From NCBI GenBank assembly GCA_932521025.1, contig OW051471.1:11408001-11472000 (forward strand): a stretch of 64,000 nucleotides of DNA. The letters are read 5' to 3'. The translations under genes and the position numbers were made by a program. The notes under the pieces were generated by a model that did not search any database, was not told where the DNA came from, and saw only the letters and a program-made list of their open reading frames with translations. This document shows positions 12,685 through 24,741 of this stretch, piece after piece (positions within the stretch are counted from its first letter, which is position 1; each line of letters begins with the position of its first letter). The stretch comes from Oscheius onirici (Eukaryota > Nematoda > Chromadorea > Rhabditida > Rhabditidae).

Positions 12685-13125
12685 GGCAGATTTCCAGTAG
12701 TACTTACTTCCATAAAGAAGTTTTCCAGGAAAAAAAACAGACTCTCCCAGTAGAGTTATAGTGTGATGCCGCTGTTCATGTGGTATCCAGTAGTACTTAC
12801 TCTCGTCCAGTAGAGTAACAGTAACGACTGTCTCTTATTCAGGGATATCCAGTAGATCAATGTTACCAAATTTCCAGAGAGGCTGACTCTTTCCTTTCTA
12901 TATAACTTCAAGAGAAACTGACTCTCGTGACACAGAGTAGTCACTGATCTCTCCATAACATAATTTCACTGACACATACTGTCTACAATAAGAGTTCCAG
13001 ACATTCGATGGCACTTACACTCTCCCAACACATTGCCATGGTACTGACTCTTTTCCAGTTACATAACAGTAACCTTTTTCAGTATGACTGACTCTCTTGT
13101 TGCAGATTTCCAGTAGTGCTGACTC
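12685..13125. repeat. Degenerate CCAGTAGTACTTAC repeats
   Basis: TTTCCAGTAGTACTTAC (12687), TATCCAGTAGTACTTAC (12782), several CCAGTAGAGTTA/CCAGTAGAGTAACAG variants and TTTCCAGTAGTGCTGAC (13108) recur with CTGACTCTC spacers. It looks like an old, diverged local repeat. Confidence 0.5.
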
Positions 13126-15182
13126 CCTCCAGAAATTACCTCTATTCACTCATTCCCTGTACTCTTTCCCAAAATAATCAGCTGCTTTCTTTTTCTCTTG
13201 ACTACTACCTTGTTCTCACAGACGTGTGCTCATGGCTTTGCTCCCACAATCCAGATCACAGCATTATTTCGGCCATTTCATTAAAATGTTTTCGACCTCA
13301 CGCGTATCAATTGCTAGCCTTCAATAGTCCAAATTTTCATTAATCTTCCCGACAGAACAGGGAAACGTTCGAGGAGAAGCCTCCGAAAGTAAAGAAGCCT
13401 TTCCCAGCAACAAATCGGGGAATCGGTCAGCGACTAACGCATATTACGTGAGAATGAGCAATTTATAGGCTTCTGATGTGTTTGGAGAAGCTCTACTTTT
13501 GTCTATAGGCGCCTACGAACGTATTTGAGACTGATCTTTTGCTATGTAAGGGGGGATTTTAGAGGGTTTCCTGACAACTGACTCAGGATGTTTGTTGGTC
13601 AGATATGGACGCAAGATACAAAGATCGAGAGTCTTAGCGAGAGAGTCAGACTCTGAGAGACTCACAGACTCAGTTCTTCTCATTTCAGTTCCCAAAAAGG
13701 CATTGTTTTGACGTCCAATTCCCTTTACGAGTCACCCGTCTCTTCTTCTGTGACATCAAGTGACTAATTGAAAGTGCAAAAGGGGGGGAACCTAATAGGA
13801 CGAGTCAAGGACGAGCCATCCCTAATTCGCACCCGCAGGTACACACACTTCTTCTCGAATTTTTCCCGTTTTTGAAATCGGCGGCGCTCCCACCTTTTAT
13901 TTGTTCTTTGAAGTCTGTTTCCCTAGGGCATAATTGGGCGTTCTAATAGGCTTAATGTACTCTCATGTTGTCGTCCATATGACTACTACTCACGTTAGTC
14001 TCTGATTTCGGAATAATCAGATGAAACATTGTCACCAGGTGGTATTTATAGACCCGGCAACAAGCGTCATCATGTTATTTTTGTTTTCGGGAATTTCAAA
14101 ATGTCCTCGGCTTGCTGTGATTCAGAAAAGTTGTCGTATTATCTCCGAAAATATCATGGTGTTCATGTAAATATTTATCTTTGCTACGATTTCGATTGGG
14201 AACTTATATTGTAGGTCCTTTAGAGAGATAGACGCGATTTAAATTTCAAATATGTATGCTTGGGCTTTCAAAAAAATGTTCCAAGACAATTTTACAAATA
14301 TTTTTGACGTCATTTTTCGTTGTGAGAATGACATTTTGGGTCTTCACAATGTTCTCCAGTAATAGTTTTTAATCTGGTCTACAACTTTGTGGAACATTCT
14401 CTCTTGACCGTCCGATAGCTTATAACCGAACAAAAGTACTAAAATTTTGAACTTTTTAAAGCTCGGCCGGTTTTTTCTCGCATCGGACGGTCAAGATAAC
14501 AGAACCGAAAGTTTGAAACTGTTCCTTCAGCCATAAGTTGACAGTTTCGAACTTGGTACTACTCTTGGTATTTTAAGAAACAAAAAGTTGAAGATTTGAT
14601 CTTGTTCTGGGTAACAGATAATTTTGACTCTTACAGTCAGGAAGTTGACATTTTTTTATTTTCTTAAAAGAAAAGACCAAAAACCCTCTCGAAAGATGGC
14701 AACACTTGTGTAAAGTCCTGTACTCTTACGTCACAATTCATTTCACTGCCCACTTTACGCGAATTAGTCTCTCCCATCAAAAATAACCTATACTTGACCG
14801 CTAAACAGTCTCCAATAGAAAAAAACCAGTTTCCACTACTAATTTTTTGTTGTTCTTCAGTTATCGAATCGAGTCACCCTTGGTCATTAGTGTTTTTCAT
14901 CACTTTAACATTTTTAAACCAAGCAGACTCAAAGTTCCCGATCTCTCAAATAACATGTGTCTCAGACGAACATCACCTCCTTTTTTGGATCTCTACTTTT
15001 GCCCTTTTCCTAATCCCAAGGCCCTAGATTATCCCCTCAGAACTGATTCGCATATTCATCCCTTTTTACGTCAGACATCTTCGAATAACAAGGAGACCAA
15101 TGTGTGTCGTTCTTCTTTTTATTTCCTGTTCTTTTTTCTTCCTTTTATACGTAAAGACGAGGATGAAGGGGATTAATTACAG

Positions 15183-18100
15183 GTTGCCTCATTTGGCTCA
15201 GGCGCCCCCCAGCACATGGCTTCGAATATTATCGCCGCTCCACAACCTCTCACATCACAGTAAGTACTAATCCTCTGTCTCAGTTTTTTGTTGTTGTATA
15301 AGACTTCTTTTGTGTCTATTAATGCATGACCGACTCTTCTTTTTTAGTCGTTGCTTAATCGGATCTGGGATCCCGACAGAGTTATTTTGAGTCTTGAAAG
15401 TGGCGGTAAACTGGTAAAACTGCGGATTGATAAAAGCAGCAACCAGTGTTAAAGACAGGTTGTCAATGATCAGTCAAAATATTCTGGAAAATAAGGTTTT
15501 CGTGTCAGGAAGACCCATTTTCTTGAGTCTTACAGTTGTACCGCGAAGTTTACAGTTTCACTAGTATCCTTTTCAATTTGTCCCGGTGTTCCGCATAGAT
15601 TAGTGCTTATTTGAGATTTTGGAACCAAAAACTAGGATAGTTTATAAGGAAAAGTGAATACTTAAAACAAGCGGTTAAGTTCTGATTTAATAATGTCCAT
15701 TTTGGCGCCAACTTCTTCAAGTGGCAACACTAAAGCTCCTGCCCTTCTCATTCCTCTTTCCTTTCATCTTTCAACAAATGTCTTCTGAACAAAAGAATCC
15801 AATGCTCCGTGTAGTGAAGACACGGTCAAGTGCCTACTTAATCGTGGCACTGTACTATAAAATGGTTTGGTAAGAGGGCTCTGTGCGAAATTGCAAGGAA
15901 TCGTGTTAATGGCATGAAAAAGTCTGCAGTTTATACCATATGAAAGGCGTCCCATGCCATAAAAAGACGGCTGCGTGTCTGAGCTCCCTATTATGGAACT
16001 CATTCCCCCCTTGTCTCGAACCGTTTTGGTCTGATTCAGTGTTTATTTTTAAAAAAGAGATGTGTTGCTCAACTCTAGGCATTGAATTTTAACAAAAGCA
16101 TCAACAATGGGCCTATTCAGACATGATAACTATTCATAAGAGAGAAAAAACTGTTTGTAATCACCACGTGTTCTCTTTCTTTTTCACTAAATTTTTCCGA
16201 AAAAGTGTAGGCATCAATAGAGATTGTTTCTTCTTGTAAAAACTTCTGTTTTCTTCGCATCTCTCACAGTAAATTTTGCGTCAAAAAAAAATGAACCTAA
16301 TGCGTTCCAAATAGTTTGTGCCGATTTAGCTGACTGTCAAGTTTTTCATATTTTCTAGCGGTTGATAGTCGAGTAAGACCAAGAAGGTCCTGTTCTCTTT
16401 AGTAGCTCTATCAGCAACCAACCCGTTTTCTGACTTTAACTCTTTTGGACAAATAATTTGACTGTCGTGATCAGAAAGTCTGAGTCATTCTGTTTTTTGC
16501 ATCTCTACAGTCTTACCACTATAAACACTGGATGATATGGCAAGTTTCTTCATTTTTTCGAAAAAAAGAAAAATATACAAACGTCGTCATTGCTTTTCTT
16601 GGAATGCCCTGACCAAGTCTCTTTTTTACTGATCTTTACCAAAATAACCGAGTGGCCTCAATTTGTAGTTATTTTGATCGAAAAGCCAACTCTTTCTAGA
16701 CTAGCAAATGACGATTTTTCACAATTTTTGCAGCAAAAAGCTGTCCTACTTAACGTCTAGACCAGCTTACGCTGTCAAAATTGACTTGCAGATGAGGTTT
16801 AAGCCTCTCAACATCGGTCAGTCTTTTCGACGCATTTCCCTAAGCTCTGCAGGTCCGTGTTTCCGTTCTTCCTACCCGTAATAACTAGCTGATTAGCATG
16901 TTTAAACAATCTTTTTTTAACGTAATCACCCCTTCTTAGTCATTGCTTTCTCAATCGTCCTCCCCTTTTTATTTTAAGGGTTTCCCTGGTCTAAACATAG
17001 AAAAAGCGGGGAGGGGGAGGCGCCGTCTTCAGAAAATAAAGAATCCCTTGGGAATTATTGAGACTGATTTTTCTCTGTTGCTCTCATTCGCCCAGCACGC
17101 AGATCCGTGCAAAACTTTCCGTTAGTCCTTAATTTTATTCGACGAATAAGTGGAATTACATCAGAACCATGGCAGCTTTGTTTGGCTACAATTTTACTTG
17201 TTTACTTCAAGAACTGTTTACCTGATTAGATTAAAGGGAGAGGTCGGACAGCTACAAACTTTTGTACTCTTCGTGATCTCCCTGGAAATTGTTTTGTAGT
17301 CCCACCAAATAAGGGGGAAAATAATCATGAACTGTCAAGATTGTATAGCTCCTCCATGACAAATTGACTGGTCAAATTGAACAATTCCAGCTGTCCTGTT
17401 GATTTAGAGCCGGGTTGTTGTCTGAAGAGAGTATTGGTCAGCGATTACCAGCTGTTTGGCCAGAAAATAAAGAATCCCTTGGGAATCATTGAGACTTTTT
17501 TTTCGATTTTTTTCTCTTTCCAGTAGATTTCCACTTTTTGGCTCTCTACTTTATTAACAGTTCTTCTTCTGTTCTATTTCCAAACTTTTACATCTCTCAT
17601 TCCAGCTTCCAGTTCCAGACTCTGAGCCGAGCCAATTCTGACCAGTCCCTCAAACTCCCAGGTCATAAAAATTCCGCAAAATGAACCCAAAGAACATTGT
17701 ACTTCTCTCTCCTTGTTTATTGCATGTGTCTCGCATTAAAATTGTATCGAAAAGCAATTAGAGAGTGAACTCTTTTCAAACAGATGCAATACCTGAGTGG
17801 TGTGTTTGTCATGGCTGATTAGCAGCCACATTCAAACACGGCTTCCGTGATCATTAGGCAGTCATTCATTGCACCACATACACACTCGAACCTGGGGTTC
17901 TTTCTCCTTCCCTTTTCGAAAAGAGGGATCTAATTCTAGTTCTTACTGTGTGGGGAAGCTATTCAGAGCTTCTGGTCAAAAAAAGGAATGTGATGAGATC
18001 TTCACGAAGAATGGGAGCTGATTTTGTACGTGGGGGTTCTCTGAATACAAATCAAGAACACCGAACGAACCTCTCTATTTTCATTCCACTCTTTGAATAA

Positions 18101-21100
18101 TGACGCAGACTTATTAGATTCGCTTCTGTTTAGTTGACATTTTTTCGAAAATAATTTCGGGCTTCTTGCAAAAAATGCTGTGAATCACCCGAGGGCGGGA
18201 CCTTTTTGAATCGCAGACTGTTCGCTGAGGCTCAGTCTTAGTTTACACAGCTGGTTTAGGATTGACAGTTACTAGTTCTTGTATCCTGACCCGCAAAACC
18301 AGTGTACCTAGAGGTAGAGAAGATTTTCAGCGGTCAAGACTTACTTAAACTACTGAAATGAAAAAAAAATCACTGGTAATCTTTTCTAGATCTTTTATGA
18401 GCTTCTTAATTTAACAGTTTCTATTTACTCGACCCTATGAGGGGGCTAGCCTTCTTTTAAAAAAACTCACCTACTCATGCCTGAGAGTCATCAGACGGCT
18501 ATTTTTTGCCCTTACAACATATTTCGTCAGTTAAGAACTCAGACATACTCACTGTACACCCAATGTTCCACATTCATACATTCTCAGAAAACATCTCTCT
18601 CCCTTCCAGTAGCTCCAATAATCCTTGATACCTTTCACACCCTCTTGTTATTTCCGTCTCCCTAGTTTAAAATTTCAAATGAATAATGCTGGTCTCGTCA
18701 CCAAGTCGGCCCAGAGATACACGTGATTCAATCAGTCGAATGATCATTTCTGAATGTTTACGTCGGTGCCTTGACCCCTACCCTTTCCCTAGGGAAAAAC
18801 CACCAGTCTTTGTCCCCCTTCCTGCAGCTGCTGACCGGCTCCCTTCACAAAACACTCTCCTCTTCCAGCTGTTCTTTGAAATTCCGATCGGTTAACTAAA
18901 TAATTCGGGATAATTCGTCTGAATGTTCCCTATGTTTCAGCTGTAGGTTGATGGGATTGGCTTATTGCATCATAATGGGGGCAGGTGTGTTGGTGCCGCA
19001 ACAGTTTTTGCAGAAACAAAGCGACAAAAAATCTTTTTGAGCTTGTTCCGATAGATACGCGAGGATAGTTCAATGAGCTCAGTGTCTCTCTGTCTTGAAA
19101 GAAATGGTCAGGCCTCCTTTAGTGTTTGTGTCCCACATTACAATTTGATGTGGAGCAGCTCAAAATAGCTCGAAACGTCAATCTCGCCTAGAAACAGACT
19201 GTCCCTCTGTCTCTCTTCCTCATCATAATCACACTCCCAATTACTTTCAACTACAATATTTTGTCTGAATTGTAATGCTCCGCCAGAAGTAGTATGTTTT
19301 CCTTTTCGGGCCGCATATTGTGCCCAAACATGAAACCTATTATTTAGCAAACGACATCATCCGAGACTTTACATTTTGTTACGAATCACGTCGAAGTTCT
19401 GATTCACGGCGACTGACTCTTACGCTCCATACAAAAGCACTTGGTGTGCCGTGGCGCCGCAGCTCCTATTATAAGTCAGATGCCGACTAACAATAGCGTA
19501 ATAATGTCGCTTGACTGTATTTTTAGGCTCATAAATGTCGAGGCGGCTTTTACAGTCCCTGCTTTGGCACGGCACTACGTTTTCCGCTTCCCCCCGCTCC
19601 TTGGAGTTTCCTCTTAGTTCCGAGAGACTACAACGTCTCGAATGTCCCACTTTTCCTGTAGTTCCGACCTCTACTAGCAGCAGTTGCAAAATTGGTTCTC
19701 ACATTAGACAAGTTCACTTGATCAGATGATTGGGTGTGAATCTGTTTCGTGTAAACAAAAAGCTACAATTCGTGGGAAAAATTGTGACTCTCTGACCAAA
19801 GAACTGGTGTTTTCATGGTTGCAGAAAGTATTGTCTTCTGCTTCCTCTGGGTATCTGATTCTTTCTCTCAGTCTCTCAGCCGATCAGTCTGAACAACGAA
19901 AATTATTGTCCTCTGCGTCCTCTGAGTATCTGTCTTTTTTCTCTCTCAGTCTGAAAAATCAAAAATCTGTCATTTGAGGAAGTGAAATTGAATTAATGGC
20001 AGTCCTTTTGTCCCTGCCCTTGATGACTGATCGCGCCCTGAAACAATACAGACATGTTTTTCACACTTGCAAAAAGTGTGAGAGCGACTAAAATTTCACA
20101 ATAATGTTGTCCACTCCTTCTCTGAAAAAGAATTGATACAATTTGATTGGGTTTTTGTGTGAAAGCGGACCAGCTATTCAACCAATACCACAATTACATG
20201 TATTGTGTTGTTCGAGGGACCGGTATCCGTGATCAATTGTTGGAATTGATGACTAGCGGCTCGTTTTCTCGGGACTAGTATGAATCAGATGCATTGTTAG
20301 GGGGCTGAACATCTGGAACTGTAGCTTGGGTATAAAGGACAGAGAGACCGAGGTCTAGTCTCAATGTTCTGTGCTTTCTGATAGTCTCTGTCTGTTGTCC
20401 TTCCCCCCATTTTGAATCACCATGTTTTGGCTCGTCTCCCATCTTTCCTCTCCCCCATCCTTATCAGTGTCCCTCTATCACTGGGGTCCCCCCAGCCTGT
20501 CCGTCTTTAGCCCCTATTGCCCTCTCCCAGAGCTTTTATGATGACCGCCCTCTTGAAACACATACACAGACGGCTGGATAAGCAGAGCTGTGACAACAAG
20601 AAGAGACAGCTCTGCTACTCTTTTCCAGAAGGGGGCCACATTTCGCCACCATCGGAATCTCTCTTATCACTGACGTCAGTAATTTTTATTCCCAACACCT
20701 CTTCTCTTCCGTTTATATATGTCATTTTTACACACTGTGTGGTTTGTGGAAAACACCACGTGGAGTTTTTCAAGTTGTCAATTTTTCCCAAATAGTGTTC
20801 GTAAACAGACGCTATCTTGGGAGTGAGAACAGTTTGGCACAGTCATTGGATTTTTGTTTACGAGACTATCTTAATATCTTTGTTCTCATGCCACTGATTG
20901 AAACTTCTCTCAGCCTCTGAATCTATCTGTCCCTCAGTTTATAGATCAGAGATCATCAGTTCATTCATCTCTATTCTGTCGATTTTTTAATTCACAGACT
21001 CTGTTCCAAGACACACAGATTGTAGCCGACGTGATGAAAAGTCTCTAAAGTCATCCTTCCGGTTCACTCGCTTTGATTGATCAACTTTAGCCCATTTTCG

Positions 21101-24100
21101 GCTCTTTTGCAGCTTTGCGGTATCTCTTTCAACTATTGTTTACTTTTTCCCTCGGAACATCTGCGAATTTTCCTCACATCGAACCGCCACCTGCCCCAGC
21201 TGGGCTCTTTTGTAAGAACCATGACAGCTCCTCCCATCCTAAGACTTCGCTTCCTATTTTGCTCCTTTATCTTCCTTGAAACCCGGACGTCAGAGAGCGA
21301 CCCGTCCTGGCCTTTTGCTGCTCCAATGATCCACTTTTCGACTTACTAGACTTGTATTTTAATGAACCAATTCCTCTAAAAATAGGATTTTTGTTGACAG
21401 TCGTCTGCTTCACTAATAATGGACCATTTAGAAAGGACATTTCTGTGAAACCGGGGGGTCGGGGAAACTGTTCTATGGCTTTTTTTATTCATTTTCTGCA
21501 TGTTTTTCTTGCTGAAAAGAATATTTTCCAGGAACCTTTCGTTGGCCGAGGACATCTGGAAGATGTGGCAGAGCGCAGCTCCGTTCAATGAGCTCGTCGA
21601 AAAGGAGTCGAACTTGAAGCGATCACTTCCACAGGCTTTTTCTCAGATGGTGAGTTTTTGAAGGGCTCTCCCCTTTTCCAAGAGAACAGTGGGAAAATTC
21701 TTCTGTGACTCTGACCAACAGTCGGGACAGTCCAGAGAGACAGGGATATTGGACAGAAAGTTTTAGTTTGATGCTGCTGAATGAAAGAGACTTGCGACAT
21801 TGACCACAACTAGTCACCAATCTTTCTAAGTGACTACAGACAGTATGAGAGGCAGAGATTCGGGATCTCTTGCATACTGACAGTAGTGTGATTCACTAAT
21901 AATGGACCATTTAGAAAGGACATTTCTGTGAAACATTGGTGGGAAGAGGGCTTGTCAAAAGGGACACAAACAGTTTTTCTTGGCTAAAAATTCTAGCCAT
22001 TGTTTTTTTGCAGCATAGGCGCATTCCTAGCATAACCTTCCCCCATCCCAAAGTTCATAAATGAACCAGTCACAAAACTACAACCCGCAGCTGGCCTATT
22101 CATATATTGTGTCGGCTAAATGTCGTTTGCAAACTTATCGCTGCATTTTTACGGCGCTTATCGCCTGTCCCGAACACTCAAACAATCTACTGATAGCGGT
22201 TTATCACGCGGATTTCGCTGCTCAGCCACTATCAGGGCCCAAATATATCACTAGAGGACCCAGGGTTCTGAAAGGATGTTGCCCTACTTTTACGAAAAGT
22301 ATTTTTTCAGGAACCAGCTGCTAAACGATCCGTCACGGCTGGCGGTCCGTTCCCTCCCGTTTCGGTGGCTCAGATGCAGAGCAATTTGGCTCAGCAGCAA
22401 CTTCTCCAGCAGCAGGCTGTCCTTCAGCAAGGTTAGTACAAAAAAGAAGAGTCTGTTTACCTTCCAAAAGTAGTATGTTTACCCAATCGGTTAAAGTCTT
22501 ATCACGGCAAATATTTGACCATGACAAGTGTATGTGTTTGTCGGTGACCTACTGGTCGGGTTTGAATGTCTTGAATGCTCTTTTAGTACATGGTTCTTCG
22601 GTCAAGGTGTCCCTCTGTCTTGCCACACAAGTTTAAAGGGACACTGACATTGTGTGTGAACAGGGGGGAAATGAGGCAACTGCGTGGCGGGACCCACGGC
22701 AAACTTTAATTTTTGCATATTTAAGGGTTTACACTTATTTTTTCGATTTTCACTTGTTTTAATCGATTTATCGTCAAAATTTATCCCTAAAATGAGTGAT
22801 GGAACGCTAAAAATGGTGGAAAAAATAATTGGTGAAAACAACGTATGGCCAAAAAAAGTGTTTTTTTGTCTGTTTCGGTCAATTTTCCACCAATTTTTAC
22901 GTTCCACCATTCATTTTAGATGTAGTTTTCGACGAGGAATCGATTAGAAATAAATAAAAATCAAAAAAATCAGTTTGGAATGAAGAAAACGCAAAAAAAA
23001 ATTTGAGGTTTGAATGCGCGATATCTGATTGTTGATATCTGGCTATAATGTCCGTCCCTTTTATGTGTCCCTTTTATAACTCCTCTTACAGCCCTGGCTC
23101 GAGGACAGATCCCCGCCAGTTTCGTCATGCCTCCAGTAACTAGTGCTCTCAACGGTGTCTCTCAGCAGATCAGCATCCAAAATCAGCAGGCAGTCCTGGT
23201 TCAGTTGGAAAAGCTCCAGAAGGAGCAGCACATCCAGCAGCAACATCTGCAACAGGCTCAACAGCAGCACATGCAACAACAGCAACATCAGTTGCAACAG
23301 CACAATCTCCAGATGCAACAGCAGCAGCAACAGCTCCAGCAGATGCTCCAACAGAGAGCTGCCATGCAGGGAGGAACTTTGCCCACCATTCCTGGAATTC
23401 CTGCTCAGATGCTTCAAGGACAGGTAAGAGACTAGAATAGTGTTGAATAAAATTGGGTTTTTAGCAAATGAGACCCGGAATGCAGCAGATAATGGATCAG
23501 AGACAGGCTGAACAGTATGCTGCTCTGTTGAAGATGAACCCGCAAATCTTGCAGGTGAGTGAAGGAAAAAATGCCGGATACAAAATGAGGTACTTTGTGA
23601 CGGCTGTCTAAATGCCGTTGTTGTGGTTTGTAAGAAAAAAATACAGACTGTCTAATTGTCGAGTCTGTGGTCTCGTAATAAAACAACAAGGCTGACTAAC
23701 TGTTGGATATGTAAAAACAACCCGGCTGTTAAACTGTCGAGTCTGTGGCCTGACTCTTTCCCACCGATTTTGAGGTCTCGTAATTAAACAACGAGGCTGT
23801 CTAACCGTCGGTTCGGTTGCTTTATAAAACCACCCGGCTGTTAAACTGTCGAGTCTGTGGCCTGACTCTTCCTCCCCCGGTTGTGAGTAAATATAAATTT
23901 TCCAGGCCCAGCAAGTCCAGTTGATGGCCCAGGCTCAGCAACAAGCTCAGCAGCAAGCCCAGGCTGTTCCCGTCACCGCCCAACAGATGATTCCACAGAT
24001 GTCTGGAAGGCGACAGACCATCGGTCCGGCCACTATCACTCCTCAGGTTTGAGCTTTTACATGGACCCTATAAATCAGCCCTTCAGATGGTCCATGCGAT

Positions 24101-24440
24101 TCCTCGCATGCAGTGTTCTCGCCCCTCTCCACAGCTGATTCCCACCAGCTCTCCTCTGATCATGATGCCGTCCTCATCCACGACTCCGGCTGCCAAGAGT
24201 CCCTTCCAGGTCCCATCTGTCCGTCCGCCGACCGCTCCAACTGCCCAGATGCAGCAGAAATCGAGTCCCGTCCAGGCTCTGAAGGGACCGGAAGATCCTC
24301 TCTTTATCAAATTCCTCCAGCAGGCCCGCGGACTGGAGATCCAGCTGCACTCGGTTCTCGGAGACGGCATGGTTCGTCTCCCGACCATTTCCAATGTCCC
24401 GACCACGACCACAACTCCCAACCCTCCGACCAAAGATTGA
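15183..24440 (+). CDS. Glutamine-rich protein, probable transcriptional regulator (5' end unknown)
   Basis: Eight exons chain in phase: 15183-15259, 21532-21649, 22311-22431, 23092-23423, 23465-23554, 23906-24046 and 24087-24440, after an unknown start. The first visible exon encodes SGAPQHMASNIIAAPQPL, the second a charged helix (AEDIWKMWQSAAPFNELVEK). The 23092 exon is dominated by Gln/His/Leu/Met runs (QQQQHQLQQHNLQMQQQQQQ). The C-terminus is Pro/Thr/Ser-rich with a conserved-looking block PLFIKFLQQARGLEIQLHSV. No DNA-binding domain is visible. Such composition is typical of nuclear co-activators (mediator or Mastermind type), but I cannot name a family. The intron 15260-21531 is 6.3 kb, very long for this window. 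AATAAA at 24666-24671 ends the gene just before the convergent USP gene. Confidence 0.8.
15260..21531. other. 6.3-kb intron of the Gln-rich gene
   Basis: The flanking exons join in phase (CA + G), so no intervening exon is required, though alternative exons are possible. The intron contains a direct repeat (AATAAAGAATCCCTTGGGAA at 17037 and 17467), a two-copy ~90-nt tandem at 19825-19965 (TCCTCTG.GTATCTG with CTCTCTCAGTCTG) and the first copy of a 44-nt repeat at 21412-21454 that recurs at 21892-21935 in the next intron. Confidence 0.6.
22790..22925. mobile_element. Small fold-back element in Gln-rich gene intron
   Basis: CTAAAATGAGTGATGGAACG and AAAATGGTGGAAAA are matched in inverted order by TTTTCCACCAATTTTTACGT and CGTTCCACCATTCATTTTAG. 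The arms are about 45 nt around a ~45-nt centre. Non-coding. Confidence 0.75.
23640..23875 (+). repeat. CTGTCTAACTGTCGAG repeat array (intron)
   Basis: Five or six units in the 23555-23905 intron: CTGTCTAATTGTCGAGTC, CTGACTAACTGTTGGATA, two nearly identical CGGCTGTTAAACTGTCGAG units followed by TCTGTGGCCTGACTCTT, and CTGTCTAACCGTCGGTTC. The intron is otherwise short, so the array makes up most of it. Confidence 0.85.
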
Positions 24441-24665
24441 AAGAGAACCAGATCTCCCACCTTACATCTTTCCCGCTCCCTAAATTCATATTTTTACTCT
24501 CTGTGATCTCTTGACTACGGCTGAGCGCCCCCTCTCCCCTTCCCCTCATTTCCTGTTCTTTATCAAAGGCTGCACAGAAATTTTCTATCTCTTATAATAA
24601 CCTTTTGTAAATAGTCACTCCTGTTTGAAGGACTGTGACCCGAGGGATTTATCGAAGAAAAATAC

Positions 24666-24671
24666 AATAAA
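24666..24671 (+). terminator. Polyadenylation signal of Gln-rich gene
   Basis: AATAAA 226 nt after the stop codon and about 70 nt from the convergent USP stop codon. The two 3' UTRs must be very close or overlap. Confidence 0.7.
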
Positions 24672-24741
24672 GATGTTGACCACAAATGCAGTTATTTTGA
24701 ATTATAGAGAAAATGTAGAGATGGGCAGAGACATGAAGCAA

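Larger units (their letters stand above)
4328..15182. other. 10.9 kb gene-poor stretch rich in fold-back repeats
   Basis: No exon chain is supported here. Visible features are the hAT-like MITE (7048-7354), CT/TCTATC simple sequence around 7370-7420, the CTGTCTAACTGTCGAG array (9975-10200), a 0.5-kb fold-back (10672-11190), degenerate CCAGTAGTACTTAC repeats (12685-13125) and a short inverted repeat TTGACCGTCCGAT/ATCGGACGGTCAA (14400-14495). A possible exon at 10397-10485 or 10397-10503 (between CCCAG and a GT) might belong to the Gln-rich gene downstream, but it cannot be settled by eye. Some of this stretch may be that gene's 5' introns or promoter. Confidence 0.5.
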
